Origin: Nemertoderma westbladi
Lineage: Eukaryota > Xenacoelomorpha > Nemertodermatida > Nemertodermatidae
Assembly: GCA_032718475.1 (NCBI GenBank)
Contig: JAUCBJ010007511.1
Location: 1-47,759 of the forward strand
Length of the DNA: 47,759 nt
Reading direction: 5' to 3'
Numbering within the stretch: position 1 is the stretch's first letter; each line of letters opens with the position of its first letter. Below are positions 11,187 through 24,424 of the stretch, in pieces. A model generated the notes under the pieces. The model had not been told where the DNA came from. It searched no databases and saw only the letters and a list, made by a program, of their open reading frames with translations. Made by a program: the position numbers and the translations under genes.

Positions 11187-12400
11187 TTAAAATCTACTTG
11201 GTCGAAATCCGTTTTGGCTCTTACGCAGTAGTTTCTCTATGTGAGGCCTAATCCTATATAGAATCATTTTATTGTATATTTTGGCAGCTAACACAAGCAG
11301 ACAGATACGATAGATTGTTGGTATAACGAGGTCTCCTTTCTTGGGGAGAGGCTTTAGTTTACCTTTAGTCCAAATTGGTGGTAACTTTTCCCCTTTTAAC
11401 ATCCGGTTGCAAACATTCAATAAATGGTCTGTTTAGCACTCCCGTTTTCCATACCTCCGCTGGGATTTAATCTAATCCACTCGCTTTAATATTGGACATG
11501 CTTTTAATGCTTCTTTGGAGTTCGGCAGGCAAAGCGGTTTTGAACTTCTACTGTATCATAGTCTTGTAATAGACTGTAATCATAGTTGATTTGCTTGCTT
11601 ATCATGGGTTTGCTGGCTTTCAAACTGAGTCTGATCTCTGCAGTCACAATTCTGTGGTTAGGTTGAACGAGCTGTATGCCTCGCAGTTGATCATGCTGTT
11701 TCTCCACTTTTAGTTTATAAGGATGTAATCCAGTTGTGCTTTGGTTCCATTAAGGTATTGAAAGGTCCATAGCTTCCCCTTACTCTTTTCGAATGTGTTG
11801 TTTGTTGGCATCAATTCACATTCTTCCATTAGGTCTAAAAGTAAGTACCAATTTCTGTTAGAACTGGTGTTATAGGTGTAATCCTTGATGTCTTCTGGGC
11901 CAATTTGCGCATTCAGGTCACCAGCAATGACTTTAACATTGTGTTACGGAATGTCCTTTATAAGTCCAGTCAGATCTTCATAAAACTTGACTGCTTGTTC
12001 TGGCTCTGAGGCATTTGTTGGACTGTAGCAACATACTGTATACTGTTGTATTGGGATTCCCATCAAATGTTGCGATCATAACCCTGGAATTTATAGATTC
12101 GATGTTGTTTAGGGTCTTAAGTGCAAATGGGCTTAGCAGAATTCCTACTCCGCCAATTGATGCATTGGCCGAGTTTCTTACTGCTGAGCTTGTTACTAAC
12201 GTCCATCCATTTCCAATGTCATTGTACTTCATGGCAGTGTCTTCATGACAAATCCGATGTTCTTTGTTATATTCCATTGCCAGAGCAACCATGTTGTCAC
12301 CCTGTTTTCCTTGTTCATTGTAGCAATCTTTCGTGTCTTTTTACATTTCAACAGGTTGGTTCTTCTTTCTTCTGTCTTATGTTCCAGTAGCCAATTTATC
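11187..12400 (-). pseudogene. Decayed LINE: endonuclease domain and start of RT (RTE-like)
   Basis: Read on the minus strand from about 12400 downward, pieces of an apurinic-type endonuclease appear in several frames: KCKKTRKIATMN (about 12330), EHRICHEDTAMKYNDIG (about 12250-12200), NASIGGVGILLSP (about 12170-12130) and SRVMIATFDGNPNTTV (about 12085-12040). A linker follows with HRIVTAEIRLSLK (about 11655-11615), then the RT entry LKPLPKKGDL (about 11355), AAKIYNKMILYRIRPHIE and KSQNGFRPSR (about 11200). The order is that of a LINE ORF2. The sequence stops just before the first RT catalytic block, so the 3' two-thirds are missing. Frameshifts throughout show it is inactive. The same family recurs at 22.8-25.2 kb. 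Confidence 0.75.
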
Positions 12401-13160
12401 GACCGCAGCCTGGTGTACCACTGAGGGACGCGGTCCTTGTTGACCCGGGCGACGACCGAGCCGGTATTTCTCCTGGAGGGTTCAAATACTCATCTCTTTC
12501 AGTTACGAGAGTAAACCGCTTGTGGTCGCAACTCCTACAAGCGTCTTCGCAGTAGATCGCCGTTGGTTGATTACCTTCCGCCGACCTTGTCAGCATGTCT
12601 AGCCGTTGGTTGATTACCTCCCGCCTATCCATGGCCTACAGCCCTGCTGCCGACTGTAGGGGTCCTTTTGTTACACCCTGAACAAAGTATGCCTCCTGGG
12701 TTAGGTATCCAGTAGAGACAGAGCGGGGCGTGTATCATCACTCTATTGCAGATGCGTTCAAATAACGTATGTGTAGGTGTATGGAAGAGTAGAAGCGATG
12801 CAAATTTCAATTAATCATTAGCCGCCCACATTATATTCAGACATACACATACACATACGTTATGTGAACGCCCCTTTAATCAAAAATCGTATTTTGAGAA
12901 AAATCGAATCAATCTAAAGTTCAACGGATCTGCACGAAAACATGTGAATGTCTGTTTGAACAACTTTTCACTCACTACATACGTAGTACTTACCAAGTTT
13001 GGTTTAGTTTCGGCAATGATTGGCTGACTTATCTTGGTTTTAATCAACATTCTGAAACTACAGGTATCGACAGACAGACTGCCTGATTTTTGACCAAAGT
13101 TCAGAATCATTCTAAACTTTTGACATAACACATATTTACCAAGTTTGGTTTAATTTCATC
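12401..13160. other. Possible LINE 5' region and unassigned sequence
   Basis: From 12401 to about 12810 the composition is more GC-rich than its surroundings. On the minus strand a 78-codon frame leads towards the endonuclease remnant, so this may be the 5' part of the same LINE. The phrase GGTTGATTACCTYCCGCC occurs twice (about 12565 and 12606). From 12810 to 13160 I see only diverged copies of the array unit that follows. Confidence 0.35.
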
Positions 13161-13199
13161 AATGATTGACAGACTTATTACTGTTCTTATCATAAGTCT

Positions 13200-14105
13200 G
13201 AAACTAATGGTCTGGTACCGACTGACAGACGGTCTGATCAGATTCTTTCTAAACTTGAAACAACTGGTCTGGTACCGACTGACATACGGTCTGTCTGATC
13301 AGATTCTTTCTAAACTTGAAACAACTGGTCTGGTACCGACTGACAGACGGTCTGATCAGATTCTTTCTAAACTTGAAACAACTGGTCTGGTACCGACTGA
13401 CAGAAGGTCTGATCAGACCAGTGGCCGGACCTCCGCATTGCTAATGTAATCCATAGTGGGGGTTGGGGGGTGCTTTTTTGCCGAGTCAGCTCTCGGGGCA
13501 AATACCACACCCGCAGTGGGTGTCGCAATGGAGTCAGATATGAGGCCCATCACCCATATCTACTCTGGCGCACATGACCCACCATTGGCTGTTGCAGCTC
13601 ATCTGCTGGGTCATGCCCTGTACCCTTGCTGCCAGGTGCAGGTCGCAGTGAAGTGCTCTCAGAGTGGACATGAGAACACTCTACTCCTGACCAGCCATTG
13701 GTAGATCACCATCTGCCTGGTCAGGCCATATACCCCTGCAGCCAAGTATATGGGTCCTTAATCCAGGACCAAGGTCTTTATCCCAGAACGAAGGGGGTCC
13801 TAGTTACAGGACCAGATTTGCCCTGGTAAGAGGGTCTATGCAGCTACAGGTGGCACCTCCTTTATGCTGCATGGAGGTGGCAAGTTTTCTTGATCAATGA
13901 CCTAGAATACCTGACCTGACCTGTTTAAGAAACAACTGGTCTGGTACCGACTGACAGACGGTCTGATCAGTTCTTTCTAAACTTGAAACAACTGGTCTGG
14001 TACCGACTGACAGACGGTCTGATAAGATTATTTCTAAACTTGAAACAACTGGTCTGGTACCGACTGACAGAGACGGTCTGATCAGATTCTTTCTAAACTT
14101 TTAAC
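13200..14105. repeat. 57-bp tandem array split by a 510-bp insert
   Basis: The phrase TCTGGTACCGACTGACAGA recurs (with small variations) at 13211, 13268, 13329 and 13386, then at 13940, 13996 and 14053, with spacing of about 57 bp. Between about 13418 and 13927 lies unrelated, GC-richer sequence of unknown identity that contains a chance 82-codon ORF. The array unit includes KpnI-like GGTACC and BclI-like TGATCA palindromes. Confidence 0.85.
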
Positions 14106-17100
14106 GAATTACATTCGCACAAAGTTTGGATTAATTTCATTGAGGAATGACCGATATTAGCGATCAAAAATTAGACGACGACGACAGACAACTCTTTAAT
14201 AAAATGTCCTTCGCCGTATGCATGTTTTAGTTTAAGAAAGTGGAGGGTTCCTGATAAATAAGCTTTCAAAGATTAGACTGATAGAGCCAGTCAAGAGGTT
14301 GAGATATAGTGGAACCCATATGCGAAGCTCGCATACTTTCGTGGCTCGCCCCACAAAATCACCATTAAGTATTTGAATGAATTTTGACAGATTTGATTGA
14401 ATTTCGACCGAATATTTCCACCATCCACAAGCGTAGCCTATGCAATAAGCTATGTTACCCGCACCGGGAATATTTCTCGTCATGGCAAACCAGGGATAAA
14501 GTTAATCAACACAGAGGCAAGGAAGTTATTACCAATAGAAACGCAAACTTTGTCAAGAAACAGTGCATTGCAACTCCCTGCGAGTAACGTAACACAGTGT
14601 CAATGAGACTGCATTATAATATTCAGCACTAAATGTTGAGCAAATAACAAAAGCGAATTGTATCAATCGCACTACGGCGCTTAATTAGCCAATTTGTGGG
14701 CAGTTCACCTACGGCAAAACAGCAGATGGGAAAATGGCGTGTCTGAACATAACTGCCCCAATATAATTGGGGAAAATGCGTAGCACTGGGGGAGGAGTTG
14801 ACTGTCGATAACTACTGTAGACATACCATTATTGGGCTGGAATGTTAATAATGTCCTCGCTAAACCAACCAGCCCGCAACGATGCGAAGTTACTTTATTA
14901 ATCTCGTAAATTACGCGAATGCCCGACTGTATATAAAATAGAAAAGCTAATATTGTTTACTTTAAACTTATAATTACAAAATACAAAGCCAAAAAGCAAA
15001 ATGAATGCTGCATTATATCATTATATACATCAAATAAAATAAGACCTGAACCAACTATACGGAAAACTAACCGTGTAAGTAAAATTCACCTGAATCTATG
15101 CTTGTAACTGCCACACAATCTAGCGGAAAAAGGGATCATTAGTTATAACTGCTTCAATACAAAATAAAACACTATCTAATCAACTAATTAGTTATACAGG
15201 GTGTAACACAAAATGTAATGCGATTCCATTGAATATTCCGGAAGTCTGTACCCTAACGGACGGAATGAGTATTTATTGGTGTGACACTTATTTTATTGCT
15301 ATAGAAACTCGAAATATGATACGGGGGTAAACGCTACGGCGACAGCAGAGAACCACTCCCGAAAACGACAAAACCGAAACTGTAACCTGTGATTTTGAAT
15401 CTCGTTTATTGTTTTGGTTACAACAGCCTTCCAATATAACCAGTTATGTTTCCTCAATTAACAATTAACTTTAATTTAAAGTTAATAATCATTGTCGGCA
15501 GTGGTTGACGGTTGTAAATTCAAATCGGCTCTAAAGATATCCCCAATTAAACAAGTGTTTTGGAGAAGATAATCTTATATTAGTGCTAGAGTACATTCTA
15601 ATTTTTCTCACAATGATAATTATTTAGCAACTTTACTATGCAATTTGATTTTTACAGTTTCCATATTCTAATTGAGGAATACAACTAAGTTAGGATACTG
15701 ACTTTCAGGAGATACCCGAAATACCAAGATTTCTTATTCATATTATTAAAAAGGTAAGTTCGCATTTTCAAACTTCACGTGACACTCTGTATAATTGAGG
15801 GGGGGGGGGGGGGGGTCAAATAATGGGTGATGAAAAAAACTGGTCTCTGGTAACCTTTGTTTAGTAGAAAGAAGGGAACAGGTTACATTGGTTTCTAACC
15901 AAAACAATAAACTAATTTCACTATTTATTTGTGTTCCCATATCCCCCTTTGAGCCATTTCATTTCTTTCGTGACCACATTCCCCCCCTTACATATAACTA
16001 ATACTAACTCTAACACACACCAAAAACTAACCGTTAGTGATATTAACAAGTAACAATTCACCTTAAATAAACTATTTACCGCTAAATAATAAACTTGCCA
16101 ATAAATTTATAATAAATATTCACAAAATATTCGTTATAATATATCTATATATATTATATACCACAATAATATAGTTATATTATAAGTGTAGCAACCCAAA
16201 ACGAATCGATCCACAGATCAATGTCAATGTGGTGTCACGTTGTTTTTCTCTACAAACTAACTAAATATTTCGCATTTTCTATTTACAAATAATGTAAAAA
16301 CCAGTCCAAAAAGCCAATCAAAGCACTCCCAATAATGATTATAAGAAAATAGATACGTAGGCGTACGGTACGGTACGGTACGCATTATGGGAAATAAAAT
16401 ATAAGATACTGTCAGATTAACTTACAGTGCAAGGCATTTTAATGATTCTACACTATTCTACTGGAGACAAAAGCTGAAATTGTAATAGTTCAAGATTACA
16501 CTTTACCTCGCGTGCGTATGTAATTTAATTAGAAATTAGTTTACGAAGAATTTACATATCCAAAATCTGAAAAGTTAAAGGAGGAAATTTATTGTAGATC
16601 CAGGAACCTGAAAAATAATTTATGGGGAAAAGTAACGAATGTGGGACTATTGGTTACTCATATTGAGTTAAAGATACCTTCACAGGGAAAATACTTAATT
16701 TAATGGATTTATTCTGATGTAAAAACTCCAACCTGGAATCCGATACAGAGTTGCCTGCACTGCACCCAAGTAATAGTCCATGTCCCGTCCCCACTGGCTT
16801 CTCACCCCAGTAGCGGTCGCATAAACTCTTATCCGCTGTCGTAATATCTACGAATCCTATTTCTACCTTATCTACCCATTGGCCGCTGTTGTAATTTCAA
16901 ACACAATATTTATTCACGTGAATTAACTAGGCGGCCCTATAACGTCACGCCAGGTGCAGAAATAACATGTCCCTGGGGAGAATTTGGTAATTTGGTAACT
17001 CTAAAATTGCAATTATTTTTCAGTGTGATGGTTAATTCCTTGATTGATGCAAATTTTGAATATTTTGATGCGCCAAAAATATCTGTAGATCATAAAAATT

Positions 17101-18131
17101 GAAAATTCCACCAAAACCACCAACAATTTCATCGTTGTTTAATTAAGCATTATTCGTTTCTTAATTTTACAGTTTAAGAATTAAATTACAGTACGTTATA
17201 TACATTATACGAACGGTACAGTACACACTTGTTGTTGCAAATTTGCTCTCACTCACTCAGTACTGTTACTAGTTAGCGAAACAAACCACTGAGATTCCCA
17301 CAATGTAAGGAAACTTTACTCGATATTATGTATTAAAATAATATTTAAATATTATTTATTACCCAGTAGCCAGTACCATTCACTCACATTAGCCACTGGC
17401 GCACCGTGACTTAGTGGGTCTAGTAAGCCAGATTACATTCTCTAAAACTATGGACTAAAAGTCGCCTCTCTTTGGTGGTCGATTCTTCGATAAATAATTT
17501 CAGCGAGTCAGCTTCATTAGAAACAATAAAAAGAGACAAAAAAAACCTGCAACCAATGGGAGAGACACTTAATATTGTAAGAGTATCAAACATAAGACTA
17601 AAAGCCAATTAAATGTACAGCACAACGATAACACAACTATAAATCCGTCACTAAACAAAGGAATTGAAATAAAATATATTATTAATAAATATATAATAGA
17701 AAAGAACTCATGGAAGGCCGCCTTAAATAAACAATGAAACCGCCGGTATAGGTAACTATGAGAAAGAGACCAATCTCTTCATATAGGAGTGCAATTAATA
17801 ATACCTCGAGAAAAACAATAATTAGAGAAGCTGCACTCCCCCCCCCCCCCCAAGCTAGAACTAGTTATGAATTATAAATTAGATCAAGAAGTTACTATTA
17901 TAAAGCTGTTAAGGTTACTAAGCCCTAGTCGCCAAACTACCTACCAATACAGCTGCTAATCTAATAGAGTAGAGGATAGGCTAAACTTAGCTTAAACTCG
18001 ACTCGTCTCGTCTCGGCCACAGAAACGATGTCATTGCCTTGGCGACCGCCCCGTCTCACCGAGGTCCCTAGCAACGGCGTTTACTCGGCGACCTTACCGA
18101 GTAACTGGGATCCCTAGCAACGGGGTTGCTG
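14106..18131. other. 4-kb stretch without a recognisable gene
   Basis: No coding sequence is supported on either strand. It holds two opposed copies of the dispersed family motif (minus strand 15402-15420; plus strand about 15897-15914), long G or C runs near 15799-15816 and 17838-17851, and a short GTACG repeat at about 16367-16383. The last 130 bp (18001-18131), just downstream of the Akt stop, are GC-rich and contain two copies of TCCCTAGCAACGG, presumably in the Akt 3' UTR. Confidence 0.5.
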
Positions 18132-19583
18132 TTACTGGAGCGGCGACTCGGCCAGCCGGTTCCAGCAGTCGCGCTCCGCCGCGTAGGAGAAACTCAGGAA
18201 ATAGGGTTCCTCGTCGATTGACTCGAGGTGAGACTTCCCGCCAGGGGGCGTCAGTTGCACCGGCTCCCCGGTGAACTCGGCGTCGAAGTTTCGGACGTCC
18301 TCCGCCGAGGTAATCTGCGGTTTAAACGGCGGCGGGATCTGTCGCTTCTCGAGCAGCGAGAAGTCGATGCAGGAGAAGAATATGTGTCGTTTAACCTCCT
18401 CGACGTCGGTCTTTCCGCCGCCTAATCGCAGACGGGGATCGCGGTTTAGGAAACGGCTGAGGACGGAGCGAGCGTTGTCTGAGAGACGGGAGGGGAAGCG
18501 AAGATCGCTGGTCAGGATCTGTTCGAACAACAACTCGTGGTCCCGGTGGTAGAAGGGCAGGCGACCGCACATCATCTCATAGAGGACTACCCCGATGCCC
18601 CACCAGTCAACCGATCGGCCGTAGTCGTTGTCTTCCAGCACCTCTGGTGCGAGATACTCCGGGGTCCCGCAGAATGTCCGGGTCTTCGCGCCGTACGTGA
18701 TCTCCTCCTTGCAGAGGCCGAAGTCGGTGATCTTTATGTGGCCGTCCGAGTCCAGGAGGAGGTTCTCCAGTTTAAGATCTCGGTAGACAACCCCTTTACT
18801 GTGGAGATAACCCAGAGCGGAACAAATCTCTGCCCCGTAGAATCGAGAACGTTCCTCGGAGAACAAACGTTCCCGAGAGAGATGAAAGAACAGTTCCCCC
18901 CCGTTGCAGTACTCCATGACGAAGCAAAGACGATCTTTAGTCTGGAAAGAATATTTAAGTGCGGTGAGGAACGGATGCCTGGAGTTGCGCAGAACGCGGT
19001 TCTCTGTGAGGGTGTGTTCCACCTCGTCTTTCTGTAGAATTACTTCCTTCTTAAGGATTTTAATAGCGAATAAACTGCCAGTAACCTTTTCCCTGGCCAG
19101 CAAGACTTTCCCAAAAGTTCCTTTACCCAACATTTTTAACATCTCGAAATCTTCCAACGTCATCTTCTTCGACGGTCTTTGATCTGAGTCGGTGCTGGAT
19201 CTACCGTAGACCTTTTTGGTATCTTCCGCATCCTCCATGGCGCTGTCTGTAAGAGACTCGGCGACACTCGTTATAGCGTCAACCCACTCCTCACGTTCAG
19301 CATGGGATTCCACATGAAACATTCGCTCGATCAATGTTGTCATCTGTAGACATCGCACCAGGAAGGTATTGGCTCTAGGTTTTTCGGTTTTCATAACCTG
19401 ACATTTAGCGACGGAGAATGTGTTGAGAGGATCAAACTCCGATCCAGGAAGGGGTTTATCTTTGTAGCCAATAAATGAACCATCGTTTTTCAAATGAAAA
19501 TAACGCGGTCGCCAGTTTTTTATATATTCTCCCCGTTTCATTAGCCACCCTTCCTTCATTATAACCTCGGGGTCATCAGCCAT
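18132..19583 (-). CDS. Akt: Akt/protein kinase B, complete, single exon
   Basis: Serine/threonine kinase acting downstream of PI3-kinase; it is recruited to PIP3 membranes through its PH domain. The 483-residue frame is collinear with animal Akt (about 480 residues). The PH domain covers about residues 5-108, with Lys16, Arg25 and Arg27 at the expected phosphoinositide-binding positions. The kinase domain covers about 146-403: glycine loop GKGTFGKV (153-160), Lys175, YRDLKLEN with Asp269, DFG with Asp287, and activation-loop Thr303 in [12 protein letters not shown]. The C-tail keeps the turn motif TPP (Thr445) and the hydrophobic motif FLSFSY (Ser466, matching human Ser473). The start ATG has a favourable context (ACAATGG). 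There are no introns, yet no poly-A tract follows the stop. It is more GC-rich than its surroundings. A decayed second copy lies at 41.6-42.8 kb. The identity is certain; whether it is the main Akt gene or a derived copy is not. Confidence 0.95.
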   Translation of the reverse strand: MADDPEVIMKEGWLMKRGEYIKNWRPRYFHLKNDGSFIGYKDKPLPGSEFDPLNTFSVAKCQVMKTEKPRANTFLVRCLQMTTLIERMFHVESHAEREEWVDAITSVAESLTDSAMEDAEDTKKVYGRSSTDSDQRPSKKMTLEDFEMLKMLGKGTFGKVLLAREKVTGSLFAIKILKKEVILQKDEVEHTLTENRVLRNSRHPFLTALKYSFQTKDRLCFVMEYCNGGELFFHLSRERLFSEERSRFYGAEICSALGYLHSKGVVYRDLKLENLLLDSDGHIKITDFGLCKEEITYGAKTRTFCGTPEYLAPEVLEDNDYGRSVDWWGIGVVLYEMMCGRLPFYHRDHELLFEQILTSDLRFPSRLSDNARSVLSRFLNRDPRLRLGGGKTDVEEVKRHIFFSCIDFSLLEKRQIPPPFKPQITSAEDVRNFDAEFTGEPVQLTPPGGKSHLESIDEEPYFLSFSYAAERDCWNRLAESPLQ

Positions 19584-20429
19584 TGTACAAATTCAATAAG
19601 ATAAAGTTCAGTAATTACCGGTGCCAGTCTGCCGGTAAATACGTATGGTATTACAGTATTAATCCCTGTAATACACTACACAGTACACTGGTACAGCAGT
19701 AATCCGGCTCCCACTGTCTCAGGCAGAGCGCTGGAGCGGTAAAGTAAATTAAGAAATTAGGTAAATTTTAACAAAATCTTTTTCTTTAAAAAACTGCAGA
19801 AATGTGTACGCGAGTACTGCTAGGACTGTAGGTGTAGGTACTGAGGTAGTACCGGTAGTTAATACAGAAAAAATAATTAAAGTTTTGTGGATTCACTCAC
19901 AAACAGTAACAGGCAACAGCAGTCAGTGACGCAGTCGCAGTCAGTGAGTCATTACATTAAATTACGAGACATGTGAGTCACGTGACATACAGACATACAT
20001 TGAATTGCCTAAGTACAAATGTTATAAATAAAAACAATATGTTATAAAATATGTTGTTTGAAATAAGAACTGTATAAAAAAGTAGTATTTATTATTTTAA
20101 CGCCACATACTGATACTGACATACTGTACTTCTGTATGTACAAAGTTTTAGTGCGAAAAATAGAGTATTTTAAATAAAGGTCTAGTGCAAAAAATACACT
20201 AAAATAAATCGAGTTGATTAAAATAGTAACATCATTTTAAAATAATGGTCTAGTGCAAAAAATACGTTAAAATAAATGGAGTTGATTAAAATACAGTAGT
20301 AACATCATGTACTGACAGAGGTAAAATTGAAACATTATAATATGTACAAGGGTCTAAAATTTATTTAAATTTTCTACTACCTATGTCTCAATGTCTGTAC
20401 TAAGAAACTACTGTACTTTACTACCTGAC
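19584..20429. other. Akt upstream region
   Basis: Presumed 5' UTR/promoter side of Akt; no promoter element can be identified reliably. The first 25 bp are shared with the flank of the second Akt copy (TTGTACAAATTCAATAAGAT). A short imperfect duplication, GTCTAGTGCAAAAAATAC, occurs near 20180 and 20247. Confidence 0.4.
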
Positions 20430-21135
20430 AGATTAACTGTGACAAAAATGTTTACTGTAAAATCAAATAAATCAAAATAAATTAAGAGGTGTTCTTTACT
20501 TGGCACTGACACTGACAATTAGCGACGGCCTAATTCAGTAATTGACGTAAAACATTACATACAATAGATGATTAGTTTAATAATAGAAGAACGAAAACTA
20601 TTATACATAATTCGTGACCTAGCTAAATTGTAATGTAGGGTGTAGCATCATTCTACTATACCAGTCAACCAGTACCTGCACACATATAACAATAAATTTA
20701 AGCGTTGCCTTTGAATAAAATAGAATGCTACAGTATAAACTAAAACTCTAAACCTTACAGTATGCCAAAACTTTAGGATTATTGTTGTAAATACTACTGT
20801 ATCAGTATCAGATACAGGGAGTTAGAGATAGATATGTCAAGTCCTAATAATGATGCACAACTATCTGTTAATTGGGATGAGGGATGGGCAATCAGTGTGG
20901 ATTATATTGCTCATTACTGTATAAATTTTAATAAATCGAAACTGTAAACTGATTCACAAACCAAACTCTTGGGTTAAAGAAGAACCATGACTATATACTG
21001 TATAATTGAATATTCATAATTATAATTCACGAGGTACAATAATTCGTAACCACCTTTAAACTCATCTTTATCTGTATGTATGTAGATTTGTCAAGAACCT
21101 AACAGAAACGTCAAAACGTAGTTACTGTACGGCTA
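20430..21135. repeat. Segmental duplication, copy 1 (Akt upstream flank)
   Basis: Non-coding sequence matching 44160-44660 and then about 46040-46110 in the same orientation. Shared landmarks are TTTACTTGGCACTG, CAATAAATTTAAGC, TACAGTATGCCAAAACTTTA, GATATGTCAAGTCCTAATAA and ATGTATGTAGATTTGTC. Together with the Akt coding match this shows a DNA-level duplication of more than 2.5 kb. Confidence 0.85.
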
Positions 21136-22379
21136 GTATGATAAGCCGCACAAAGCAATAATGTCTAAAATATCATGATTAACAGAGACACTGAGGCAGT
21201 GGCCCCATCGCATCGCGGTCAATTAATATCTCCCTCCTCTCAGCGAATTAATTTCCTAACTCAATGTTAAATTATCAATTATAGTCTACCTGCCAACTCC
21301 CGAAAATTAAGTTTAGATGGCATTTTTTGTTAATGGTTGGCATCCACCTGATTTTTGTACTTCAAGACATGGCGAATCCAGCTAGGCCGGATGCCACCTC
21401 TGCATTTTTGATTTAATGCCTTTTTTTGGTCTTCAAAGTTTTTTGCTCAAAAATGTGTTTTTGCAATTTTAGGATACAAGTTCATGGTGAATGTTAGTGA
21501 ATCTCGTCTCATAACCAGTGTATAAATTGAAAGTTAATCAAAATGCATCAATGTTGTCCTGAAACTGTTATAAACACTTTGGTAAAGAAGAAAATTTCCG
21601 AAATTCCCTTGCAGTCCGCCAACCCGGCCCTAGTAACCGCCTTAGCAACAGATTTATGAAATTTAAATTATCAATTTCTTTGTCTCACCTTTCCTTTTCC
21701 TGAGAAAATCAACAAACAGTTTTAAAAATAAAAAAACCCATCACACAACTTATATAACATCTTGGGAACACATCAAGGGCAATATATAATCAAATAGCGT
21801 CCAATGTCGCAGACACAGACCCATTATTTGGACCAGAGTAATTTTCACAAGTATCAAAATATTAAGTTTAAGTGGAGAATTCGTGTACCTTTACTCAACT
21901 ATTTGCTTATATATTTGTAATTATTTGAAAATATCACTACAGCTAAGAAGCATGGTGATACTTCCCGTCATATTGTACACATTCGGGTGACATTTACAGT
22001 CCACGTTACCATAGCAACAGACCAAATAAGACAATTTAACAAGAATATAATTTACAGTATAACTATAATGCAGTATTCCCTAGGCCTACCTTACTAGAGT
22101 TTGAGAGATTAAATGTAACACACGTCGCATAGCTATAACCTTCGACTGTTAGTCAACATCCTATCGTGACTTGGGGGAAAATTGTTTAATATAAATATGA
22201 ATTTTAAAGTATCTCATGCGTTCATTGAGGAGACCTACAGTGAATAGTTAACTCACTCTAAATTCTGCTACGATATTAGTTTTGCAACAGGCAGGTACAT
22301 CACACTATGCACCGTCGAGACAGGGAGGGGGCACAAATCCCCTTTCTGTTTTTATTTTGTTTTTATTTCAATTATTTTT

Positions 22380-22560
22380 TCTCAATGTTAAATTATCAAT
22401 TTAGGGAAAGGACCAGTTTACAATGGCACGTTATTCCAACCAAAACAATAAACGAATCTTAATAGAACAGATTGAAGTTTAATTTTTGAGAGTAATCGGG
22501 TGTTATTTGCATCGATTTTCCCCTGGAGAGGGATCAATTATGATTGCGTTGAAAGACCCC
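22380..22560 (+). repeat. Dispersed-family copy within the left arm
   Basis: A copy of the family marked by AACCAAAACAATAAACGA (here 22440-22457), preceded by GTTAAATTATCAATTTAGGG and followed by GATTTTCCCCTGGAGAGGG. The mirrored copy lies in the right arm at about 25265-25325 plus 29833-29945. Another flanks the whole element at 21236-21281 and 31038-31190. Confidence 0.75.
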
Positions 22561-22825
22561 ACCCCCCCTCTCTGTCACCTTAAATATCGACCTACCTAAC
22601 AGTAATGTTTCTTTCACTTTGAGATTGATTTTCACTATCACTTGCATCTGCCTATTATTATTATGACTTGATGGAAATGGATGATGACGAACATATTCCT
22701 ACTATTAAAAGGAAAACTTGCCCGAATGAGGTTTGTGACGAGACATGCATAGTATATGGAGCAAAGAAAGATGAGCTATTAAGAATTGCTTCAGTTGACG
22801 GAAAGTTAAAATTAAAGGTGTCAGC

Positions 22826-24270
22826 ACTACTACTATTACTACTACTACTATTACTACTACTACTATTGGCATCCCACATTGCAGCTGCATTATATATATT
22901 ACATATATATTTAGAATGCTGTGCAGGCTTGTCGACAAAATTGCGTTGCCACAACTCTCTGGCACCCATGACAATTGCTATATCATCCGCATCTTCAAGG
23001 CCAGTGTCCTTTAAGATGTGTCTCAAGAAAGTCATGGGCTGTCCACCATGCTTATTCACTTCATGAGGTAGCCAAAGTACAAGATAATGCACTGGCTGTT
23101 CCTCACAGTGAAAGCAATGTCCTGCATGGCTGAGGCGGTTCCGTTCAAGTGGCAAATTGAGAAAGTGCCATCCAGAGATTTGGTATCCTCTGCAGTTAGA
23201 GCCCAGCGTGGACTCCCATGGAACTACTGCTGCCAGTAATAATCGAACCTTGAGGTACCGTTTTATTATGTGGGACTTACAAACCCTGGATAGTCTATTC
23301 AATGCAGCCTATGCCTCCCCCTTATGTATCCGAAGGTCCTCACCTGCGTTTCTGATCCATGATCCCAAGTAGCAGAAGTCATCCACGTGCTCAAGCAAGC
23401 CATTCCTGGAGCTTATTCCCTTACGATCAGACATTTCTTGAGGGCTGTCTAGGTTCACTGTCATAATTTTTGTCTTCTTTGAATTTACAAAAAGACAAAC
23501 ACTAGAAGCAACCTTGTCCAATGAGCAAAGAAGCCTTTGGGCTACCTCTAGTGATTCTGACAGTACCCCTATATCATCAGTAAAGTCTATATCAGTTAGG
23601 TACTTTGCTGGATTTCCTCCACTTATTGTGCCAGTAGGGGGTACCATCATCCCATTTTAATAATTTTAATTTTTATGGTCTAAGGACATGCGTAGAACAC
23701 AATCAACCACAATTAAGAATTAGAATGGTGCAAGTGTGTAACCCTGAAGGATTCCGCATAAGAGTTCGAATGGATCTGTGTCACCATCAGCAGTAGACGC
23801 AAATGGTGGAACCATCAAACAGTGATCGGAAAGCTGCAATAATTTCCCCAGGAAACCAATGTGCTACAAGTATGCTAAACATCCGTGGTCGGGAGACTGA
23901 GTCGAAGGCCTTAGAGAAGTCAACAAAGATAATAGCCAGATGTATGTCTTTCTTTGTTGATAACTCTTTGATTATCCTTCTAAGTGCCAGAATAGACTTC
24001 ATGTCCCACGACCTCTATGGAACCCATTTTGGTTCTCACAGGATTCCTGATGCGATTTAATAGAATTATGTTGTATTGCTTTGCAGCAATCGAGATTAAC
24101 GAGTTTCCACGAAAAGCTTTATAGGTTGTTAGGTTGCCCTTTTTTGGTGCATGGACCAACTTATATATTTTCATTTCTTGAGGGACTATCTTTGTCCTAT
24201 AAATACTCAGAATAATGGGGTGACTGAGCTCTAAGCACTCAGCAATTTTAAAGACCTCAGGGGCACGCCA
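22826..24270 (-). pseudogene. LINE remnant: RT domain and C-terminal region, (AGT)n tail
   Basis: On the minus strand from about 24270: KKGNLTTYKAFRGNSL (about 24140-24090) and AAKQYNIILLNRIRNP lead into FVDFSKAFDSVSRPRM (about 23925-23880). These are followed by YLTDIDFTDDIGVLSES (about 23595-23545; catalytic FADD reads FTDD), VNSKKTKIM and FCYLGSWIRN. The C-terminal module follows: NRLSHAGHCFHCEEQPVHYL, then KHGGQPMTFLRHILKDTGLE (about 23145-22985). Downstream the sequence ends in an ACT/AGT microsatellite (22826-22867), which I take as the LINE 3' tail. Several frameshifts show the copy is dead, and part of the region between RT and C-terminus is deleted relative to the copy at 24.4-24.85 kb. 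Confidence 0.75.
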
Positions 24271-24424
24271 TCTACTCCAATGGCACGATTGGTCTTCAAG
24301 CCCCTTACTGCAGTCTTAATTTCAGCAAATGAGATGTGGATATCTGTGAGCACAGAATCAGATACACGATGTACCTCAAAGTTATCAGGCAATACCCTGT
24401 TATGTTTGGAAGCTTCTCAAAGTA

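Noticed and set aside
18537-19037. 166-codon ORF antisense to Akt
   Set aside because: Shadow frame of the conserved Akt coding sequence; the protein resembles nothing known.
22661-22775. Small gene starting MEMDDDEHIPTIKRK
   Set aside because: It is the mirrored arm of the large inverted repeat. The copy at about 25226-25100 has a stop and frame changes, so no conserved protein is indicated.
22661-22826. Ser/Asn-rich or poly-Leu ends of the ORFs here
   Set aside because: They arise from the (ACT)n microsatellite at the LINE 3' end.
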